Position numbers and translations under genes: made by a program. Below, piece after piece: positions 1-8,118 of a DNA stretch of 46,360 nucleotides (position 1 is its first letter; the number at the start of each line of letters is the position of its first letter). The DNA lies in NCBI GenBank assembly GCA_013911745.1, contig JACESO010000013.1, positions 1-46,360 on the forward strand, written 5' to 3'. The notes below the pieces were generated by a model. It made no database searches. It saw only the letters and a list, made by a program, of their open reading frames with translations, and had not been told where the DNA came from. The DNA comes from Sphingobium sp. (GTDB taxonomy: Bacteria > Pseudomonadota > Alphaproteobacteria > Sphingomonadales > Sphingomonadaceae).

Positions 1-28
1 GGTCATGGTGTCAGCCTTCAAGAATCAA

Positions 29-158
29 AAGCCCCTCCCTTTCAGGGAGGGGTTGGGGTGGGTGCGACGCGCAGCGGCGCGGCAGCCCGTGCGATGATGC
101 AGGAGGCTCGCTACGCTCGCCACCCACCCCCGGCCCCTCCCTTGAAAGGGAGGGGAGG
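29..158. repeat. Double-hairpin intergenic repeat (BIME/REP-like)
   Basis: Two GC-rich palindromes face each other. The first pairs CCCCTCCC (32-39) with GGGAGGGG (45-52). The second pairs CCCCTCCCTT (134-143) with AAGGGAGGGG (146-155). The flanking stretches at 53-64 (TTGGGGTGGGTG) and 121-133 are also near inverted complements, so the whole block can fold into one large cruciform with two side hairpins. It lies just downstream of the aspartate kinase stop codon. Repeats of this form are common between genes in sphingomonads. It may help terminate transcription or protect mRNA 3' ends. I see no coding potential here. Confidence 0.75.
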
Positions 159-165
159 ATATATG

Positions 166-1431
166 TCAAGCCGCAGGCGCGTCGAGGCCATAGGCGGTAT
201 GCAGCACGCGCACCGCCAGTTCCGTCTCGTCCTCGTCGATCAGCACGCTGACCTTGATCTCGCTGGTGGAGATCGCCTCGATGTTGATGCCGCGTTCGGC
301 CAGCGTCTTGAACATGGTGGCGGCGACGCCCGCGTGGCTGCGCATCCCCACGCCCACGACGCTGATCTTCGCGACTTCGACGTCGGTGATGATGCGGCGG
401 AAGCCGATCTTGTCCTTGTTCGCTTCCAATATGTCGACGCTGCGGGCGAGGTCGGCGCGCGGCACGGTGAAGGTGACGTCGGTCTCTTCCTTCTCCTTGC
501 TGTCGTTCTGGATGATCATGTCCACGTTGATCGCCGCGTCCGCCAGCGGGCCGAAGATGCTGGCGACGGCGCCCGGCTTGTCGGGCACGCGGGTGACGAT
601 GATCTTCGCCTCATTCTTGTCATGGGCGATGCCGGTGATGAGTTGCCGTTCCATCTTGGTTTCCTTGAGCTTGGCGTCCAGTTCCTCGTCGCTCACGATC
701 AGCGTGCCGGGGAGGTCGTCCTGGGTGGGATCGTCGAAGGAAGAAAGCACCTGCACGACCACGCCTTCCTTCATGGCGAGGCCGACCGAGCGGGTCTGAA
801 GCACCTTGGCGCCGACCGACGCCAGTTCCAGCATTTCCTCATAGGTGACGAGGTCCAGCTTGCGGGCGCGCGCCACGATGCGCGGGTCGGTGGTATAGAC
901 GCCGTCGACATCGGTGTAGATGTCGCATCGGTCGGCCTTCACCGCCGCCGCCACCGCGACCGCCGACGTGTCGGACCCGCCCCGGCCCAGCGTCGATACG
1001 CGCCCATCGTCCATCATGCCCTGGAAACCGGGGATGACGGCGACCTGGCCCGACTGCATCGCGGCGACCAGCGCGTCGGTCTCGATCGTGGAGATGCGCG
1101 CCTTGGCATGGGCCTCGATCGTGCGGATCGGCAATTGCCAGCCCAGCCAGCTGCGCGCCTCCACGCCCATGGCCTTGAGCGTCATGGCGAGGAGGCCGCT
1201 CGTCACCTGCTCGCCGCTGGCGACGACGACATCATATTCCGCCGGGTCGTAGAGGGGGGATGCTTCCTTGCAGAAGCCGACCAGCCGGTCCGTCTCGCCC
1301 GCCATGGCGGACACGACCACGGCGACCTCGTGCCCTTGCTCCACGACATGCTTGACGCGCGCGGCCACGTTGCGAATTCGCTCCATCCCCGCCATGGAGG
1401 TGCCGCCGAATTTCATCACGATGCGCGCCAT
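166..1431 (-). CDS. lysC: Aspartate kinase
   Basis: Aspartokinase phosphorylates aspartate to aspartyl-phosphate, the first committed step towards lysine, diaminopimelate, threonine and methionine, in the cytosol. The 421-aa product has the amino-acid kinase N-terminus with KFGGTS at residues 7-12, a central nucleotide-binding region (GRGGSDTSAVAVA, then YTDVDGVYTTDPR), and two C-terminal ACT domains from about residue 268 that usually bind lysine or threonine for feedback control. The length matches stand-alone monofunctional enzymes. It lies divergent from a small membrane ORF and ubiG, and the lysC/ubiG neighbourhood is usual in alphaproteobacteria. The pathway links it to dapF at 28.5 kb. 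The feedback ligand cannot be read from sequence. Confidence 0.97.
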   Translation of the reverse strand: MARIVMKFGGTSMAGMERIRNVAARVKHVVEQGHEVAVVVSAMAGETDRLVGFCKEASPLYDPAEYDVVVASGEQVTSGLLAMTLKAMGVEARSWLGWQLPIRTIEAHAKARISTIETDALVAAMQSGQVAVIPGFQGMMDDGRVSTLGRGGSDTSAVAVAAAVKADRCDIYTDVDGVYTTDPRIVARARKLDLVTYEEMLELASVGAKVLQTRSVGLAMKEGVVVQVLSSFDDPTQDDLPGTLIVSDEELDAKLKETKMERQLITGIAHDKNEAKIIVTRVPDKPGAVASIFGPLADAAINVDMIIQNDSKEKEETDVTFTVPRADLARSVDILEANKDKIGFRRIITDVEVAKISVVGVGMRSHAGVAATMFKTLAERGINIEAISTSEIKVSVLIDEDETELAVRVLHTAYGLDAPAA

Positions 1432-1605
1432 TTGCTTGTCGAACCACCCTAGTTGCGTGAAAGAAAATGTCCCGGAGGGGCAAAAACGGCGCTCCTATTA
1501 GCAGCCGCGGCAAATATGGCAAGCAATCGCCGTCCCCTTGCGGCGCGCCATCGGGAACATCGCGCCGCGCCGATCTTTCCCTTCTCCATGGCATAGGAGG
1601 ATAGC

Positions 1606-1788
1606 ATGGAAACAGGCTTTTGGGGTTTCGTCATCATCGGCGGCCCGATCCTGCTCGGGCTGGTGCTGATCTTCGTGATCGTCAGCAACAAGCGCAAGAG
1701 CAGCCCGGGCGACATCGCCCACACCGAGCAGGCGACGCGCGACCTGCACCGGCAACTGGACGCGGAGGACAAGGCCGGCGGAAGCTAG
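1606..1788 (+). CDS. Small single-span membrane protein, unknown function
   Basis: A 60-aa product with one transmembrane helix near residues 5-27 (GFWGFVIIGGPILLGLVLIF), a positively charged NKRK stop-transfer stretch and a polar, charged C-terminal tail. By the positive-inside rule the tail should be cytoplasmic. The start is well supported by an AGGAGG Shine-Dalgarno sequence 5 nt upstream. It lies 32 nt upstream of ubiG on the same strand and may be co-transcribed with it. I do not recognise a named family. The strong ribosome-binding site and clean hydrophobic profile argue that it is a genuine gene. Confidence 0.7.
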   Translation: METGFWGFVIIGGPILLGLVLIFVIVSNKRKSSPGDIAHTEQATRDLHRQLDAEDKAGGS

Positions 1789-1820
1789 GCAGGGCCGATG
1801 CAACCGCTATAAAGGGCGTC

Positions 1821-2552
1821 ATGACCCAGCCCACCGCCACCATCGACCCCAAGGAAGCCGCGCATTTCGGGGAGATGGCCGCCGACTGGTGGAACCCCGC
1901 CGGGTCGAGCGCGATGCTGCACAAGCTGAACCCGGTGCGCCTAGCCTATATCCGCGCCGCGATCGACCGCCATTGGCCGGGGCGCGAGCAGCAATTCCGC
2001 CCGTTGGAGGGAAAGCGCGCGCTTGACGTCGGCTGCGGCGCGGGCCTGCTCGCAGAACCGCTCGCCCGCCTCGGCGCGCACGTCACCGGCCTCGACGCCG
2101 CGCCCGAAAATATCGCAGCGGCGCAGGACCATGCGCAGCGGCAGGGCCTCGCCATCGACTATCGCGCCACGCCGGTCGAGCAGCTCAGCGAAGGCACCTT
2201 TGATCTCGTCACCTCGATGGAAGTGATCGAGCATGTGGCCGACCCCGCGGCCTTCGTCGCCGCCCTCGCCGCGACGCTCGCGCCCGACGGCCTGCTGATC
2301 CTCTCAACGCCCAACCGCACGCCGCTCTCCCGCCTCGCCATGATCACCATCGGCGAAAGCATCGGCGGCATACCCAAGGGGACGCACGACTGGGGCAAGT
2401 TCCTGACGCCCGACGAACTCACCGCCCTGCTCGAAGCGGCCGGTCTCGAAGTGATCGACAGCAGCGGCCTCTCCTTCGATCCGGCGCGCGGCTTCACCCT
2501 CTCGGAAAACAAGGCGATCAACTATCTGCTGACCGCCCGTCACCGGGCCTGA
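1821..2552 (+). CDS. ubiG: Ubiquinone biosynthesis O-methyltransferase UbiG
   Basis: UbiG carries out both SAM-dependent O-methylations of ubiquinone synthesis, at the membrane surface. The 243-aa protein shows the typical N-terminal HFGEMAADWWNPAG (residues 15-28), the SAM-binding motif I DVGCGAG (69-75), the acidic post-II region (GLDAAPENI) and the LSTPNRT/GTHDWGKF segments characteristic of UbiG. I chose the ATG at 1821 because it gives the family length and begins just before this conserved block. An in-frame upstream extension would overlap the preceding small ORF. It converges with the DUF1206 gene, 15 nt away. Confidence 0.95.
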   Translation: MTQPTATIDPKEAAHFGEMAADWWNPAGSSAMLHKLNPVRLAYIRAAIDRHWPGREQQFRPLEGKRALDVGCGAGLLAEPLARLGAHVTGLDAAPENIAAAQDHAQRQGLAIDYRATPVEQLSEGTFDLVTSMEVIEHVADPAAFVAALAATLAPDGLLILSTPNRTPLSRLAMITIGESIGGIPKGTHDWGKFLTPDELTALLEAAGLEVIDSSGLSFDPARGFTLSENKAINYLLTARHRA

Positions 2553-2567
2553 TCGGCAGCCCGCCCC

Positions 2568-3380
2568 TTATCGGAACAGGCTGGGCTTCTCGACGCTGAT
2601 GCGGCGATAGCGCGCCTCGATCAGGCTGAAGAGCCCGAACAGCAGCAGCCCGACCGCGACCGTCGCCATCACCACGCCGCCTTCCGGCTGGGCGCGCAAC
2701 TGCCGGAGCGCCTCGCCCAGCCCGCCGGCCCGGTCCGCATCCTGGTTCATCGCGGCATCGGTCAGGAACCAGCCGATGATGGCGAAGATGATCGCGCGCG
2801 CGGCATAGCCGCACCGGCCGATCCACCGGACATAGTGCGGCGCCGGGGCACGGCTATCCAGCTCATCGAACCGCGCCTTATAGGCCTTGATCGCCTGCGC
2901 CGCCGCCACCGCTAAGAAGCCGACGCCCACCAAAGTCAGCAAGGCAGGACCGCCCGGCTGCTGCATCAGCCATCCCGACCAGCTTTCCGCCTTCTGGTCG
3001 CCGGGGCTTCCGCCCTGCGCGCTCGCCTGCCGCAAAGCGATCCGCCCCGCCGCCACCGTCAGCACAAGATGGGTGAGACCGCTCACGGCATAGCCCACCC
3101 GCTCGAACCGCCCCTTGAAATCGCGGCTGCGGTTTTCGGGATCCGTCGCCGCTTCGGTCAACCGCCAGATCGCATAGCCCAGGAACCCCGCGGCGCACAC
3201 GGCCAGCAGCGCATGGCCAAGCGGCGCGCTCGCCAACGTGCCGAGCGCACCCTGATTGTCCATCGGCTGCCCGCCATGGATTGCGACATCCAGGGCGAAC
3301 CAGCCGATCAGGATATAGACGAGTCCCCTCGCCGCAAAGCCGATCCGGGCCAGCAGCGTCATCCTGCGTTCGAAATTCAT
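2568..3380 (-). CDS. DUF1206 family integral membrane protein
   Basis: A 270-aa polytopic membrane protein built from three repeats, each starting with an (R/G)xGxAxxGxxx-type helix: ARIGFAARGLVYILIGWFAL, then ERVGYAVSGLTHLVLTVAAG, then IGRCGYAARAIIFAIIGWFL. Each repeat has two membrane spans, giving six in all. This three-fold layout defines the DUF1206 family, whose function is unknown. The start MNFERRM is preceded by GGGAGAG at a proper distance, so I discard the longer upstream extension. It lies 98 nt downstream of the CitE-like gene on the same strand. No enzymatic residues are apparent. Confidence 0.85.
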   Translation of the reverse strand: MNFERRMTLLARIGFAARGLVYILIGWFALDVAIHGGQPMDNQGALGTLASAPLGHALLAVCAAGFLGYAIWRLTEAATDPENRSRDFKGRFERVGYAVSGLTHLVLTVAAGRIALRQASAQGGSPGDQKAESWSGWLMQQPGGPALLTLVGVGFLAVAAAQAIKAYKARFDELDSRAPAPHYVRWIGRCGYAARAIIFAIIGWFLTDAAMNQDADRAGGLGEALRQLRAQPEGGVVMATVAVGLLLFGLFSLIEARYRRISVEKPSLFR

Positions 3381-3478
3381 CCACACTCTCCCTGTCGCGG
3401 TGCCAATGCCTCGCGACGCGGTCCGTTCCCTAAAGACGACTTGGGAGAAGCGCGGACCAGAGATAGCGGTCAACCATC

Positions 3479-4297
3479 CTATCGCGACGAAACAGCCTCC
3501 GCCCGCGCGATCAGCGCGTGGGCTTCCTCGACATGCATCGTTTCGATCATCCGGCCCTCGAACCGCTCCGCCCCGCCGGTCGCCGCCTCGACCAGCCGCC
3601 GCGCGTCCGCCACCGCCTGCACATCCGGGCCGAAGACCTGGTTGGCGACGGGCACCTGTCCGGGGTGGATCAGCGTCTTGCCGTCGAAGCCCAGCCTATG
3701 CCCCTCCGCGCATTCCGCCTCCAGCCCGATCTCGTCGTCCAGCCGGTTGAACACCCCGTCGAACACGGCGATGCCCGCCGCTCGCGCCGCAAGGACCACC
3801 GCCTGCATCGCGTGGGACAGGCCGGTCCGGTCGGCGGATGGCGGGATGCCCAGATCCTTGCGCAGATCGTTGACGCCCATGAACAGCCCCGCGCATCCCT
3901 CGCCCGCCGCGATGGCGGGGGCATTCAGCACGCCCTTCGCGCTTTCGACCATGGCGATCACCGGCTTCTGTGCCACGCTGAACACGTCGCGCACCTGCTT
4001 TGGATGCTCCACCTTCGGCAGCACTACATAATCCGCCGCCGTGCCTTTCAGCGCCACCATCTCGGCCCCATGCCAGCGCGTGCCCTCCACATTGATGCGC
4101 ACCGCCGCCAGCCGGCCGCCGAACCCTTCGGCCAGCGCCGCGACCGCACCGTCCAGCGCCGCCTCCTTGGCGTCGTCCGGCACCGAATCCTCCAGGTCCA
4201 ATATCACCATGTCGCACGGGAGCGTCCGCACCTTGGCGACGGCGCGCGCATTGGACGCGGGCAGGAACAGCAGCGATCGGGCATGGCGCAACAGCAT
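3479..4297 (-). CDS. HpcH/HpaI-CitE family CoA-ester lyase
   Basis: A 272-aa member of the citrate lyase beta / malyl-CoA lyase superfamily, cytosolic TIM-barrel enzymes that cleave or form C-C bonds of CoA thioesters with Mg2+. Visible family features are RSLLFLPASN at the N-terminus, the acidic DLEDSVP, the RxN strand (VRINVEGT), the metal-ligand region MVESAKGVLNA, and GFDGKTLIHPGQ near the C-terminus. An AAGGAGA Shine-Dalgarno sequence supports the ATG at 4297. No citrate-lyase alpha or gamma gene is nearby, so it is more likely a stand-alone (3S)-malyl-, citramalyl- or beta-methylmalyl-CoA lyase or thioesterase. The substrate is not determinable from sequence. Confidence 0.88.
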   Translation of the reverse strand: MLLRHARSLLFLPASNARAVAKVRTLPCDMVILDLEDSVPDDAKEAALDGAVAALAEGFGGRLAAVRINVEGTRWHGAEMVALKGTAADYVVLPKVEHPKQVRDVFSVAQKPVIAMVESAKGVLNAPAIAAGEGCAGLFMGVNDLRKDLGIPPSADRTGLSHAMQAVVLAARAAGIAVFDGVFNRLDDEIGLEAECAEGHRLGFDGKTLIHPGQVPVANQVFGPDVQAVADARRLVEAATGGAERFEGRMIETMHVEEAHALIARAEAVSSR

Positions 4298-4403
4298 ATC
4301 GTCTCTCCTTGGCTCGCCCCCCTCTAGCGGACCCGCCGCGGAGGGAAAGTGCTTTCGATTCCCCGCCTGTCCTATCGCCCGTCGCCTGCGATAGCCTGCC
4401 CCC

Positions 4404-4940
4404 ATGACCCAGACCGACCCGCTCCACTTCTCCCCCGTCCCGCACCAGCGCCGCGCCCGCGGCTGGACCGAAGCGGCGCAGCGCGCCTTCATCGCCATGC
4501 TCGCCCGCTGCGGCGTCGTCGCCCATGCGGCGCGCAGCGTCGGCTGCTCGCCGCGTTCCGCCTATCATCTGCGGCAAAGGGCGGGGGCCGACAGTTTCGC
4601 CGCCGCCTGGGACTGGGCGCTGGAAATGGGCCTCGACGAAAGCCGCGCCAAGGCGGTGGCCCTGGCAAAGGGCCGGCGCGAACGGCCGATCATGCGGCGC
4701 GGGCGACAGGTCGGCGTGCGGATCGATACCGACCTGCGCCTGCTCTATGCCGCGATGCGCTCGCTGGATGCAGAACGCAGCGGGCACCGCGCCGCCATGC
4801 CCCATCGCCAGCGCATCGGCCTGCGCGACATCATGCGCCGCCTGCTCGATGCCGGCCCCTTCTCGCCGGAGGAATGGGCGATGCTCGGCCCGCAGCTCGC
4901 CGGGGCCATTGGAGAAGACCCTCCTCGGCCGGCGACGTAA
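4404..4940 (+). CDS. Putative helix-turn-helix protein, unknown function
   Basis: A 178-aa basic protein. Residues 22-65 look like a helix-turn-helix: GWTEAAQRAFIAMLARCGVV leads into AARSVGCSPRSAYHLRQR, a typical recognition-helix arrangement, followed by an aromatic-rich AAWDWALEMG helix. The middle (GRRERPIMRRGRQVGVR) is strongly basic and the C-terminus is helical (RIGLRDIMRRLLDAGPFSP). No ligand domain is recognisable. The architecture resembles small phage-type DNA-binding proteins as well as transcription factors, so its role is open. It is followed, 19 nt after its stop, by the first copy of the duplicated leader element. Confidence 0.7.
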   Translation: MTQTDPLHFSPVPHQRRARGWTEAAQRAFIAMLARCGVVAHAARSVGCSPRSAYHLRQRAGADSFAAAWDWALEMGLDESRAKAVALAKGRRERPIMRRGRQVGVRIDTDLRLLYAAMRSLDAERSGHRAAMPHRQRIGLRDIMRRLLDAGPFSPEEWAMLGPQLAGAIGEDPPRPAT

Positions 4941-4959
4941 CGATCTGTCGCGGGTAGGA

Positions 4960-5008
4960 AATTCTATGTCGAATTCTACGGGAAATATGCGAAGTTAAGG
5001 GGAAGAAT
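4960..5008 (+). promoter_or_regulatory. Duplicated leader element, copy 1 (upstream of DUF885 gene)
   Basis: This 49-nt segment matches 26988-27036 with only three mismatches. The last 30 nt (4979-5008, from CGGGAAATATG through TTAAGGGGAAGAAT) are identical. The element ends 21 nt before the DUF885 start codon; copy 2 ends 20 nt before its gene. It contains an ORF of ten codons (4966-4998). Bases GGGAAG (5000-5005) can pair with CTTCCC (5024-5029), which abuts the DUF885 ATG, enclosing the likely Shine-Dalgarno ACGGAG. Conservation only at this position suggests a cis-regulatory RNA. I do not recognise a described class. Confidence 0.65.
4966..4998 (+). CDS. Putative 10-aa leader peptide, copy 1
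   Basis: The ORF reads MSNSTGNMRS and stop. An AGGA sequence lies about 7 nt before its ATG (in TAGGAAATTCT), so translation initiation is plausible. The stop TAA is followed at once by the conserved GGGGAAG run. A ribosome terminating here would cover that run and prevent it from pairing with the DUF885 initiation region. A shorter nested ORF, MRS and stop, lies in the fully conserved part. Translation is inferred, not shown. Confidence 0.4.
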   Translation: MSNSTGNMRS

Positions 5009-5029
5009 TCCTACGGAGCGCCCCTTCCC

Positions 5030-6862
5030 ATGCCGACCAATCGCCGCGACTTCCTGATCGCCGGCTCTTCCGCCTTCGCCCTTTCCGCCCTCCCCAGCCG
5101 GCTGGCCGCCGCCACCGACACGCCCGATGCCAGGGCGGAAGCGATGCTGGCCGACATGGCCGAAGCGATGCTGGCCGACGCGCCCGAAACCGCCAGCGGC
5201 CTTGGCATCGACACCGGCGCGCGCGCCGCGCTCAAGGGACGGCTGGGCGACAAGAGCCCCGCCGGCCAGGCTCAGATCGCCGCCCATGTGAAGGACCGCC
5301 TCGCCCGGCTGCGCGCCGTCGATCGCAACGCGCTCTCTGCCGGGGTGCGCAACGATGTCGACGTCGTCCTGGCCGCGCACGAGCTTGCCGAACAAGGCTT
5401 CGCCTTCCCCTTCGGCGACATGGCGACGATGAACAGCAACTGGTCCTACCGCAACAGCCCCTATGCGGTGGCGCAGAATACCGGCAGCTTCGTCGAAACG
5501 CCCGACTTCCTCGACAGCAACCATGCGATCAAGACCAGCGCCGACGCCGACGCCTATCTTGCCCGCCTGTCCGCCTATGCCGCCAATCTCGCCGGCGAAA
5601 CCCAACGGCTGAAGCATGACGCGGGCATCGGCGTCGTCGCCCCGGCCTTCCTGCTCGACAAGACATTGAAGCAGATGACGGCCGTGCAGGCGCAGCCGAT
5701 CGATCAATGGGTGCCCGTCGCTTCCATCGCCCGCCGCACGAAGGACATGCCCGGCGATTACGCCGCGAAGGCCGCCGCCATCGTGAAAGACAAGGTTGCG
5801 CCTGCACTTGCCGCGCAGGTGGCGGAACTCCAGCGCCAGCGCGCCACCGCGACCATGGATGCGGGCGTCTGGAAATTGCCTCAGGGCGAAGACTATTACG
5901 CCTGGGCGCTCCAGGCCGGCACCACCACCCGCATGTCCCCGGACGAGGTGCACCGGCTCGGCCTCGACCAGCTCGCCGCGCTCCAGGGCCAGATGGACGG
6001 CCTGCTCAAAAGCCTTGGGCTGACGAAGGGCACCGTGGGCGAACGCATGACCGCCATGGGGAAAGACCCGCGCTACCTCTTCGCCAATGACGACAAGGGC
6101 CGCGCGCAGATCCTCTCCTATATCGACGGCCGCCTCACCGACATCCGCGCCCGCCTGCCCCGCGCCTTCGCGACGCTGGTGCCCGCCAAACTGATCGTCA
6201 AGCGCGTGCCGGTGGAGATCGAAGCCGGCGCGCCCGGCGCTTATGCCGGCGCGGGCACGATCGACGGCTCAGTCCCCGGCAACTATTATACCAACCTGCG
6301 CGATACCAGCATCTGGCCCCGCTACTCGCTGCCGACGCTCTGCTATCATGAGGGCATCCCCGGCCATATCTGGCAGGGCGAATATACCTACAAACTGCCG
6401 CTCATCCGCTCTCTCCTCGCCTTCAACGCCTATTCGGAAGGCTGGGCGCTCTATGCCGAACAACTGGGCGATGAACTCGGGGCCTATGACGGCGATGTCG
6501 CGGGACGGCTCGGCTATCTCCAGTCCATCGCCTATCGCTGCTGCCGCCTCGTCGTCGATACCGGCCTCCATGCGAAACGCTGGACCCGCGACCAGGCGAT
6601 CCACTGGTTCGCCACCACCAACGGCTCAACGGTCGAGGACGTGCAGGGCGAGGTCGACCGCTACTGCGCCTGGCCGGGTCAGGCCTGCGGCTACAAGGTC
6701 GGCCACGGCGAAATCGTCCGCCTGCGGGCGCGAGCGCAACAGGCCCTCGGCAGCAAATTCGACTTCCGCCTGTTCAACGACACCGTGGTGAAGGGAGGCG
6801 GCGTACCGATGACGGTGCTGGCGGCGAATGTGGATGCGTGGGTGAAGGGGAGGATGGGCTAG
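5030..6862 (+). CDS. Tat-exported DUF885 family protein (putative metallopeptidase)
   Basis: A 610-aa protein beginning MPTNRRDFLIAGSSAFALSA, a twin-arginine signal followed by a hydrophobic core and an Ala-rich cleavage region (SRLAAA), so it should be exported folded to the periplasm. The rest is DUF885, whose hallmark is the C-terminal-half motif YHEGIPGHIWQGE, with His and Glu residues arranged as in zinc peptidases, followed by AYSEGWALYAEQL with a further Glu that is a likely metal ligand. DUF885 proteins are generally considered putative peptidases. A 24-bp in-frame tandem repeat lies near the mature N-terminus. The duplicated leader element sits directly upstream, and acyltransferase follows after 115 nt. 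Confidence 0.88.
   Translation: MPTNRRDFLIAGSSAFALSALPSRLAAATDTPDARAEAMLADMAEAMLADAPETASGLGIDTGARAALKGRLGDKSPAGQAQIAAHVKDRLARLRAVDRNALSAGVRNDVDVVLAAHELAEQGFAFPFGDMATMNSNWSYRNSPYAVAQNTGSFVETPDFLDSNHAIKTSADADAYLARLSAYAANLAGETQRLKHDAGIGVVAPAFLLDKTLKQMTAVQAQPIDQWVPVASIARRTKDMPGDYAAKAAAIVKDKVAPALAAQVAELQRQRATATMDAGVWKLPQGEDYYAWALQAGTTTRMSPDEVHRLGLDQLAALQGQMDGLLKSLGLTKGTVGERMTAMGKDPRYLFANDDKGRAQILSYIDGRLTDIRARLPRAFATLVPAKLIVKRVPVEIEAGAPGAYAGAGTIDGSVPGNYYTNLRDTSIWPRYSLPTLCYHEGIPGHIWQGEYTYKLPLIRSLLAFNAYSEGWALYAEQLGDELGAYDGDVAGRLGYLQSIAYRCCRLVVDTGLHAKRWTRDQAIHWFATTNGSTVEDVQGEVDRYCAWPGQACGYKVGHGEIVRLRARAQQALGSKFDFRLFNDTVVKGGGVPMTVLAANVDAWVKGRMG
5138..5185 (+). repeat. 24-bp in-frame tandem duplication in DUF885 gene
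   Basis: Two 24-nt units encode EAMLADMA and EAMLADAP consecutively, just after the Tat signal region. The first 18 nt of each unit are identical. It looks like a recent local slippage event that adds one eight-residue helical turn set to the N-terminal linker. Confidence 0.7.
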
Positions 6863-6977
6863 GCACCACGGCAATCGGGACAGTCCGGTCGCAACAGGCG
6901 CGGTGCGCGATTGACTTACGCGGTCATGGCTGGATAACCGTCCCGGTTCCTGAGCGGACCGACACGGGGGAAATGAC

Positions 6978-8024
6978 ATGCAGAAGTCGCGCATCCATGC
7001 GTTCGACTATATTCGCGCGACCTGTATCATGCTGGTGGTGATCTATCATGTCCTGCTGTCGATCAACGACAGCGGCGTCCCCGTTCCGGCTGCCATCATG
7101 GAAGTCAATCGCGCCCTGTCTACCGTCCGGATGCCGGTCTTCTTCTTCGTATCCGGCATCCTGTTCCATCTTGTCTTCGAGCAGGGCAAATCCGACTTCT
7201 GGCGCAATCTGGTGGTGGGACTGGCGATCCCCTATTTGGCATGGAGCTTCGTTCAGGGCGTTGGAAAGATGATGATGCCCGGAAGCACGGCCAATCCAGT
7301 GACGGGGTCGGACCTCCTGGCGATTCTTTGGGCGCCGATCGACCATTTCTGGTTCATCTACGCCCTGATCGTGGCTCGCCTCGTCGGCAGGCTGGACGAT
7401 CGCAAGGGCTATGTGATCCTTGCCGTCTTCGTCGCGAGCCTGGCCTTCTACTATCTCACCCGCGTAGACCTCATGCCCAAGGGACTGTGGTCGTCGCTGA
7501 CGCGCGGGCTGACCTATTTCATCGGCGGCCTGTGGTTCGCCCGTCATTACAATATCGACTTGCTCAAAGCTCCCAGCCTGCGGGCGGCCACCATTCGCTT
7601 CGCCGTCGCGGCGATCGCTTTCATCTGCGTCCGGTATATCGACCTAGCATTCCTGATGCCCCGCTTGCCGCTGCTGGCCGGTGTGGCCCAGACGATCGTG
7701 GAACCGGCGCTGGGGATCTACGCCGCCATCACGCTGAGCCTCTCGCTGCCCGCGCCCACAAGCTTGGGAGGCCGATGCGCCGCGCTCGTCGCTCAGGGAT
7801 CGCTGGTCATCTATCTGATGAACCCCATGGTTGCCGCCGTATCGCGGTCCGCCATGATAAAGGCCGGCATGGATCACTGGCTGCTGCTGTTCATCGCAGT
7901 GCTGGCGATCACGACCATGGTGCCGGTGACGATCTACCTGGTCGCCAACCGCCTGCGGCTGCTTCCCTATCTCGCTCTTGGACCCAATCGTCGGATACCG
8001 CGGGCAGCACCGGCGTCCGCCTGA
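6978..8024 (+). CDS. Acyltransferase 3 family membrane protein
   Basis: A 348-aa integral membrane protein of the acyltransferase-3 (OafA/NodX-like) family, which transfers acyl groups such as acetyl or succinyl to surface glycans or other extracytoplasmic acceptors. The N-terminus IHAFDYIRATCIMLVVIYHV carries the family's helix 1 with the essential His at its end. About ten membrane spans follow, including MPVFFFVSGILFHLVFEQG (family helix 2) and IDHFWFIYALIVARL. A GGGGGAAA Shine-Dalgarno sequence precedes the ATG. No glycan cluster is adjacent, so the acceptor is unknown. It shares its strand with the DUF885 gene, 115 nt upstream. Confidence 0.88.
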   Translation: MQKSRIHAFDYIRATCIMLVVIYHVLLSINDSGVPVPAAIMEVNRALSTVRMPVFFFVSGILFHLVFEQGKSDFWRNLVVGLAIPYLAWSFVQGVGKMMMPGSTANPVTGSDLLAILWAPIDHFWFIYALIVARLVGRLDDRKGYVILAVFVASLAFYYLTRVDLMPKGLWSSLTRGLTYFIGGLWFARHYNIDLLKAPSLRAATIRFAVAAIAFICVRYIDLAFLMPRLPLLAGVAQTIVEPALGIYAAITLSLSLPAPTSLGGRCAALVAQGSLVIYLMNPMVAAVSRSAMIKAGMDHWLLLFIAVLAITTMVPVTIYLVANRLRLLPYLALGPNRRIPRAAPASA

Positions 8025-8118
8025 TACACGCCAATGACCGTTCTGACGGGCAATACGGACGCGTGGGTGTAGGCAGCTGATGGACTGACTGCTCTCCTTC
8101 CCCTCGCGGGAGGGGGAA

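Noticed and set aside
58..1452. Long open frame opposite lysC
   Set aside because: It is antisense to a full-length aspartate kinase, has low-complexity composition rich in Ala, Asp, His and Arg, and has no recognisable motif. Such shadows are normal in GC-rich DNA.
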